Origin: Cephalopachus bancanus
Taxonomy: Eukaryota; Chordata; Mammalia; Primates; Tarsiidae
DNA length: 64,000 nucleotides
Direction of reading: 5' to 3'
Assembly (NCBI GenBank): GCA_027257055.1
Contig: JAPVLO010000989.1
Location: 124,001 to 188,000 of the forward strand
Part shown: piece after piece, positions 58,659 to 64,000 of the stretch
How the letters are laid out: every line of letters starts with the position of its first letter
How positions within the stretch are numbered: the first letter of the stretch is position 1
Made by a program: the position numbers and the translations under genes
The notes under the pieces: generated by a model
Databases searched by the model: none
Told to the model about the DNA's origin: nothing
The model's input: the letters and a program-made list of their open reading frames with translations, nothing else

Positions 58659-58902
58659 TTTTTTTTTTTTTTTTTGAGGGAGTCTCACTCTGTCACCCAG
58701 GCTGGAGGGCAGTGGCATGCCTCTCGGCCACCACAGCCTCAACCTGCTGGGTGCTGGTGATCCTTCTGCCTCAGTCTTCCAAATAGCCGGAGCTACAGGT
58801 GAGCGCTACCACGCCTGGCTAATTTCTTTTATATATTGTAGAGACAAGGTCTCACCAAGTTGTCCAGGTGGGCCTTGAACCCACGGAGCCACAGAGTCCG
58901 GC
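58659..58902 (-). repeat. Alu, left arm shortened
   Basis: Antisense element missing about 45 bp of the left arm. Confidence 0.9.
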
Positions 58903-59136
58903 CTGTCTTTTTTGCTTATCTATCTACTGTTTGGATCTAAATGACTACCCATTAATGAAAACACTTTATAGTGATTTTCAACTTCACCAGCATGCCTCTT
59001 TAAAAGGAACAGTTAGAATCAAATGGCGATTATATTTTGAAAAAGTATGTATATACTTCAATGTAGCTTATCTTTGGGGGAAAAACTTCATAATTCAAAT
59101 CATATAAAGTAAACTCTTGGCTGAAAAGATACCTTC

Positions 59137-59425
59137 TTTTTTTTTTTTTTTTTTTAGTTGGAATCTCACTTTGTCACCCAGACTAGAGTGCAGTGGCAAG
59201 CTCATGGCCACCGCCACCTTGACCTGCTGCACTCAGGTGATCCTTCTACCAAAATCTTCCAAGTAAATGGAACTACAGGATGGCTGCCTGATTTTTTAAT
59301 TTATTGTAGAGATGAGGTCTCGCCAAGTTGCCCAGACTGGTCTTGAACCCGTGGGCTCAGTCAATCCTCTCATCTCATCCCTGCAAAGTGCTGGGATTAT
59401 AGGCATGAGCCACTGCGCCCGGCCT
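59137..59425 (-). repeat. Alu, older
   Basis: Antisense dimer. Duplication gaaaagataccttc / gaaagatatcttc. Confidence 0.93.
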
Positions 59426-59474
59426 GGAAAGATATCTTCTACACTCTGTCCTAAATTTCAGAATATGAGAGAAT

Positions 59475-59765
59475 TTTTTTTTTTTTTTTTGAGTTGGAGT
59501 CTCACTGTCGCCCATACTGCAGTGCAGTGGCACGCTCCCGGCTACCACAGCCTCAACCTGCTGGGCTCCGGCAGTCCTTCCACCTCAGCCTTCCAAGTAG
59601 CTGGAACTACAGGCGTACACTACCACTCCTGGCTACTTTTTTATTTATTGTAGAGATGAGGTCTCACCAAGTTGCCCAGGCTGGTCTTGAACCTGCAGGC
59701 TCAGGCAATCTACTCGCCTCGGCCTCCCAAAGTGCTGGGATTACAGGCTGAGCCACTGAGCCTGG
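59475..59765 (-). repeat. Alu, young-intermediate
   Basis: Antisense dimer 50 bp from the previous one. Confidence 0.93.
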
Positions 59766-59832
59766 CCTGAAGGGATTCTTAAATTTTTTGTGTGTATCTA
59801 GAAGAAATGTGACTTTAAGATATTTTAAAATG

Positions 59833-60124
59833 GGCCGGGCTCGGTGGCTCAGCCTGTAATCCCGTGCCTTTGGGAGGCTGAGGTGAGTGGATTGAGCCCG
59901 CAGGATCGAGACCTGCCTGGGCAACTTGGCGAGACCTCATCTCTACAATAAATCAAAAATGAGCTGGGCGTGGTAGTGCGCGCCTGTAGTTCCAGCTACT
60001 ACTTGGAAGGCTGAGGCGGAAGGATTGCCGGAGCCCAGCAGGCGAGGCTGCGGTTGCCAGGAGCGGCCACTGCACTCCAGTCTGAGCGACAGAGTAAGAC
60101 TCCAACTCCAACTCAAAAAACAAA
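59833..60124 (+). repeat. Alu, young tarsier-type
   Basis: Sense dimer, first of a tandem pair. Duplication aagatattttaaaatg / aagatatttttaaatg. Confidence 0.95.
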
Positions 60125-60141
60125 AAGATATTTTTAAATGG

Positions 60142-60429
60142 CTGTGCTCGGTGGCTCAGCCTGTAATCTCACGCTTTGGGAGGCCAAGGAGAGTGGATTG
60201 ACCGAGCCCATGGGTTCGAGAACCGCCTGGGCAACTTGGTGAGACCTCATCACTACAATAAATCAAAAAATTACCAGACGTGGTAGTGCGTGCCTGTAGT
60301 TCCAGCTACTTGGAAGGCTGAGGCGGAAGGATCGCCGGTTCCCAGCAGGTGGAGGCTTCAGTGGCTGGGGGTGGCCACTGCACTCCAGTCTGGGCAACAG
60401 ACTGAGACTCCAACTCAAAAAAAGAAAAA
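60142..60429 (+). repeat. Alu, young tarsier-type
   Basis: Sense dimer beside the preceding one. The same target word recurs after it (aagatattttaaaa, 60430). Confidence 0.95.
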
Positions 60430-60553
60430 AAGATATTTTAAAACATTATTTTTAAAGAAAACAGTTTTTTCTTTGGTCATTCTTCTATTTTGCTGGGAAT
60501 CTGGCTAATTAGTGTTTCTATGTGGTCTCTCCTCTCATTTATAAAAATATAAC

Positions 60554-60850
60554 TCTTTTTTTTTTTTTTTTTTTTCCGAGTTGGAGTCTCACTCTGTCGC
60601 CCAGACTGGAGTGCAGTGGCCGCTCCCGGCCACCGCAGCCTCGACCTGCTGGGCTCCGGCGATCCTTCTGCCTCAGCCTTCCAAGTAGCCGGAATTACAG
60701 GCATGCGCTACCACACCCGGCTGATTTTTTGATTTAGTGTAGAGATGAGGTCTCGCTGCCCAGGCGGGTCTCGAACCCGCGGGCTCAGGCATTCCACTCA
60801 CCTCAGCCTCCCAAAGGTGTGGGATTACAGGCTGAGCCACCGAGCCCGGC
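60554..60850 (-). repeat. Alu, 5-bp-deletion subfamily
   Basis: Antisense dimer near consensus, first of a tandem pair. Confidence 0.96.
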
Positions 60851-60859
60851 TGTAACTCA

Positions 60860-61150
60860 TTTTTTTTTTTTTTTTTTGAGTTGGAGTCTCACTCTGTCGC
60901 CCAGACTGGAGTGCAGTGGCCGCTCCTGGCCACCGCAGCCTCGACCTGCTGGGCTCCGGCGATTCTTCCGCTTCAGCCTTCTGAGTAGCCGGAATTACAG
61001 GCATGCGCTCCCACACCCGGCTGATTTTTTGATTTATTGTAGAGGTGAGGTCTCGCTGCCCGGGTGGGTCTCGAACCCGCGAGCTCAGGCAATCCACTCA
61101 CCTCAGCCTCCCAAAGGCGCGGGATTACAGGCTAAGCCACCGAGCCCGGC
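60860..61150 (-). repeat. Alu, 5-bp-deletion subfamily
   Basis: Antisense dimer, flanked by perfect tgtaactca at 60851 and 61151. It differs from its neighbour at about a dozen sites, so it is a separate insertion rather than a duplicate. Confidence 0.96.
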
Positions 61151-61347
61151 TGTAACTCATTTTTTGAGTATCTATTGAATGCCAGGGACTGTGTGTGCCA
61201 GACCCCAGAGATATAATGATAATTCCATTGCCATTTCTGCCTCTTGTGGAAAATGAAGGTTTCAGACCTAAGAAGTAAAGCTTGTCTTTTGTAGGAAGGG
61301 ATCCTGGGTACCTGCTGCTCTAGCTGACAGTCTCCATGTTTCCTTAG

Positions 61348-61506
<159 letters not shown>

Positions 61507-61528
61507 TAGAGGGAAGGAAAGAAAAAGA

Positions 61529-61818
61529 TTTTTTGTTTTTGAATTGGAGTCTCACTCTGCCGCCCAGGCTGGAGTGCAGTGGCACACTCATAGCCAGCCC
61601 AGCGTCGTCCTGCTGGGCTCCAGCGATCCTTCTGCCTCAGCCTTCCAAGTAGCTGGAACTACAGGTGCACACTACTATGCCCAACTAATTTTTTATTTAT
61701 TTTAGAGATGAGGTCTCACCCAGTTGTTTGGGCTGGTCTTGAACCCTAGGGCTTAGGCAATCCACTCACCTTACCTTCCCAAAGTGCTGGGATTACAGGT
61801 GAGCCACCAAGCCCAGCC
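61529..61818 (-). repeat. Alu, older
   Basis: Antisense dimer beginning 49 bp after the exon 4 donor. Duplication aagaaaaag. Confidence 0.94.
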
Positions 61819-61918
61819 AAGAAAAAGTGGTTTGAGAGTAGGCTAGGCCAAGTAGGTTTAGTTGGGTGGCTTGTTCTTCTCTGGGTCCATAGTTTTTTAG
61901 TCTATAGGAGTAGTGATT

Positions 61919-62213
61919 TTTTTATTTTTTTATTTTTTAATTTTTTTCAGTTGGAGTCTCACTCTGTTGCTGCTCCCGGCCACTGCAGCCTCGACTTGCT
62001 GGGCTCTGGCGATTCTTCTGCCTCAGCCTTCAAAGTAGCCGAAACTACAGGTGTGCACTACCATGCCCTGCTAACCTTTTTTTTTTTTTTTTTTATTGTA
62101 GAGATGAGGTCTCACCAAGTTGCCCAGGCGGGTCTCGAACCCGCGGGCTCAGGCAGTTCACTCACCTCAGTCTCCCAAAGCGTGGGATTACAGGCTGAGC
62201 CACCGAGCCCGGC
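61919..62213 (-). repeat. Alu, young with right-arm deletion
   Basis: Antisense dimer missing about 25 bp after 'cactctgttgc'. An expanded T-run fills the linker (62078-62094). Confidence 0.93.
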
Positions 62214-62320
62214 GATGTTAAAAAAAAATCTTAGGCCTTAATTAAGAAAACCTTGAATCCATTTTCCTCCTGATCAACAGGAGCTTCACATTGACAAGGA
62301 GTTTTAAAGATCTAGAAATG

Positions 62321-62600
62321 CCGGCCTTGGTTGCTCAGCCTGTAATCCCGCACTTTGGGAGGCTGAGGTGAGTAGATTGCCTGAGCCCGTGGATTCGAGA
62401 CCCGCCTGGGCAGGCAAGACCTCATCTCTACAATAAATCAAAAAATTAGCTGGTCGTGGTAGCGCGTGCCTGTAGTTCCAGCTACTTGGAAGGCTGAGGC
62501 GGAAGGATTGCTGGAGCACAGCAGGTCGAGGCTGCAGTGGCCGGAAGCGTGCCACTGCACTCCAGTCGGGGCCACAGAGTGAGACTCCAACTCAAAAAAA
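62321..62600 (+). repeat. Alu, young tarsier-type
   Basis: Sense dimer. Its target word aaagatctagaaatg lies at 62306 and again at 62911, beyond a second Alu. Confidence 0.95.
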
Positions 62601-62612
62601 AAAAAAAGATCA

Positions 62613-62913
62613 GCCGGGCTCGGTGGCTCAGCCTGTAATCCCGCGCCTTTGGGAGGCTGAGGTGAGTGGATTGCCTGAGCCCGCGGGTTCGAGACCCGCC
62701 TGGGCAGCGAGACCTCATCTCTACAATAAATCAAAAAATCAGCCGGGCATGGTAGCGCATGCCTGTAATTCCGGCTACTCGGAAGGCTGAGGTGGAAGGA
62801 TCGCCGGAGCCCAGCAGGTCGAGGCTGCGGTGGCCGGGAGCGGCCACTGCACTCCAGTCTGGGCGACAGAGTGAGACTCCATCTCAAAAAAAAAAAAAAA
62901 AAAAAAAAAAAAA
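62613..62913 (+). repeat. Alu, 5-bp-deletion subfamily, near consensus
   Basis: Sense dimer with a run of about 28 A, inserted at the tail of the preceding Alu and ending 76 bp before exon 5. Among the least diverged copies in the window. Confidence 0.96.
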
Positions 62914-62920
62914 GATCTAG

Positions 62921-63133
<213 letters not shown>

Positions 63134-63179
63134 TAGTGAGATCTTAGTGTTGAGGGCCCTGTCTGTCCGGTTTGGAGCT

Positions 63180-63482
63180 TTTTTTTTTTTCTTTTTTTTT
63201 TTTTTGAGTTGGAGTCTCACTCTGTTGCCCAGACTGGTGTGCAGTGGCTGCTCCCGGCCACCGCATCCTCGACCTGCTGGGCTCTGGCAATCCTTCCACC
63301 TCAGCCTTCCAAGTAGCTGGAACTACTGGCGCCCGCTACCACACCTGGCTAATTTTTTTATTTATTGTAGAGATGCGGTCTCACCAAGTTGCCCAGGCGG
63401 GTCTCGAACCCGCGGGCTCAGGCAATCCACTTACCTCAGCCTCCCAAGTCATGGGATTACAGGCTGAGCCACCGAGCCTGGC
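63180..63482 (-). repeat. Alu, young tarsier-type
   Basis: Antisense dimer starting 58 bp after the exon 5 donor. Duplication tttggagctttt / tttgggggctttt. Confidence 0.95.
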
Positions 63483-63629
63483 TTGTTTGGGGGCTTTTAT
63501 AAAGACTATCAAGAACCTGATCATGTTAGACGTGTTATTACTACTGATCATTGTGTTGGTCTTTTGTGACATAGTTTAGTTTGTAATAGAAAGATGAATA
63601 ACCTCATCTTTCTGTGGTAGTTTTTCTTT

Positions 63630-63933
63630 TCTTTCCTTTTCTTTTTTTATTGTTGGAGTCTCACTCTGTCACCCAGACTGGAGTATAGGAACACAATCAT
63701 GGTACAGTCTTGACCTGCTGGGCTCAGGTGATCTTTCCATCTTAGCCTTCCAAGTAGCTGGAACTACAAGTACATGCCACCCCACCAGCTAATTTTTTTG
63801 TTTTTATTTTTGTAGAAATGAGGTCTCACTATGTTGCCCATGCAGGTCTCAAAAACTCCTGGGCTCAAGCAATCCTCTTGCCTCGGCCTCCCAAAGTGCT
63901 GGGATTATAGGCATGAGCCACTGCACCTGTCTA
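63630..63933 (-). repeat. AluJ-like
   Basis: Antisense dimer with a (TTTTC)n-like tail and a diverged left arm. Confidence 0.9.
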
Positions 63934-64000
63934 GTTTTTTTTCTTTAGAAAGGTTTCTAACTTCTCTAGAGAAGGGTTAATTTTCTATCTAACTATATAG

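Overview
This is primate nuclear DNA: one strand-consistent, intron-containing gene buried in a very dense layer of 7SL-derived (Alu) SINEs. The only protein-coding gene I can support is GATAD2B (p66-beta, a NuRD chromatin-remodelling subunit) on the + strand. Four consecutive coding exons are present: 51265-51600 (contains the start ATG), 58081-58210, 61348-61479 and 62990-63121. They encode residues 1-243 of about 590, all with consensus AG/GT splice sites and no frame break. The promoter and 5' non-coding exon lie before the window; the GATA-type zinc-finger half lies after it. About 80% of the window (1-51264) is therefore the end of the long first intron.

The likely organism is a tarsier. 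The dominant young SINE is a full dimeric Alu with its own diagnostic sequence (a left arm beginning GCCGGGCTCGGTGGCTCAGC and a tail ending GACTCCAACTC). It is not an anthropoid AluS/AluY, and I saw no lemur-type Alu and no galago tRNA/7SL hybrid SINE. The species call is an inference. Older AluJ-like dimers and monomers shared by all primates are also present. Alus make up roughly half of the window (my estimate from the listed intervals).

Layout: 0-10 kb, Alus around a mariner transposase remnant, a MIR and a locally duplicated segment. 10-15 kb, a retroposed RNA of unknown source, an L2 LINE and a U6 snRNA pseudogene. 15-27 kb, a TIR-bearing mariner, an L1 holding a piggyBac-type element with TTAA ends, an L2 holding a MaLR solo LTR, and a second TIR-bearing mariner inside another L1. 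27-36 kb, a stack of L1 fragments with a small pogo/Tigger-type element. 36-41 kb, Alus, L2 and L1 pieces. 41.1-47.3 kb, one reverse-oriented Tigger1 element spread over 6.2 kb by about a dozen later insertions, including an Alu-L1 composite between a single pair of target-site duplications. 47-51 kb, an Alu array. 51-64 kb, the GATAD2B exons with Alus pressed close to the splice sites; exons 3 and 5 are bracketed by inverted Alu pairs.

There is no operon, CRISPR, prophage or prokaryotic system here. The points most worth checking are the DNA transposons (lineage-specific or ancient), the Alu subfamily hierarchy, the Alu-L1 composite, the orphan retroposed RNA and the inverted Alus around exons. 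Repeat names and consensus comparisons are from memory; no search was run.
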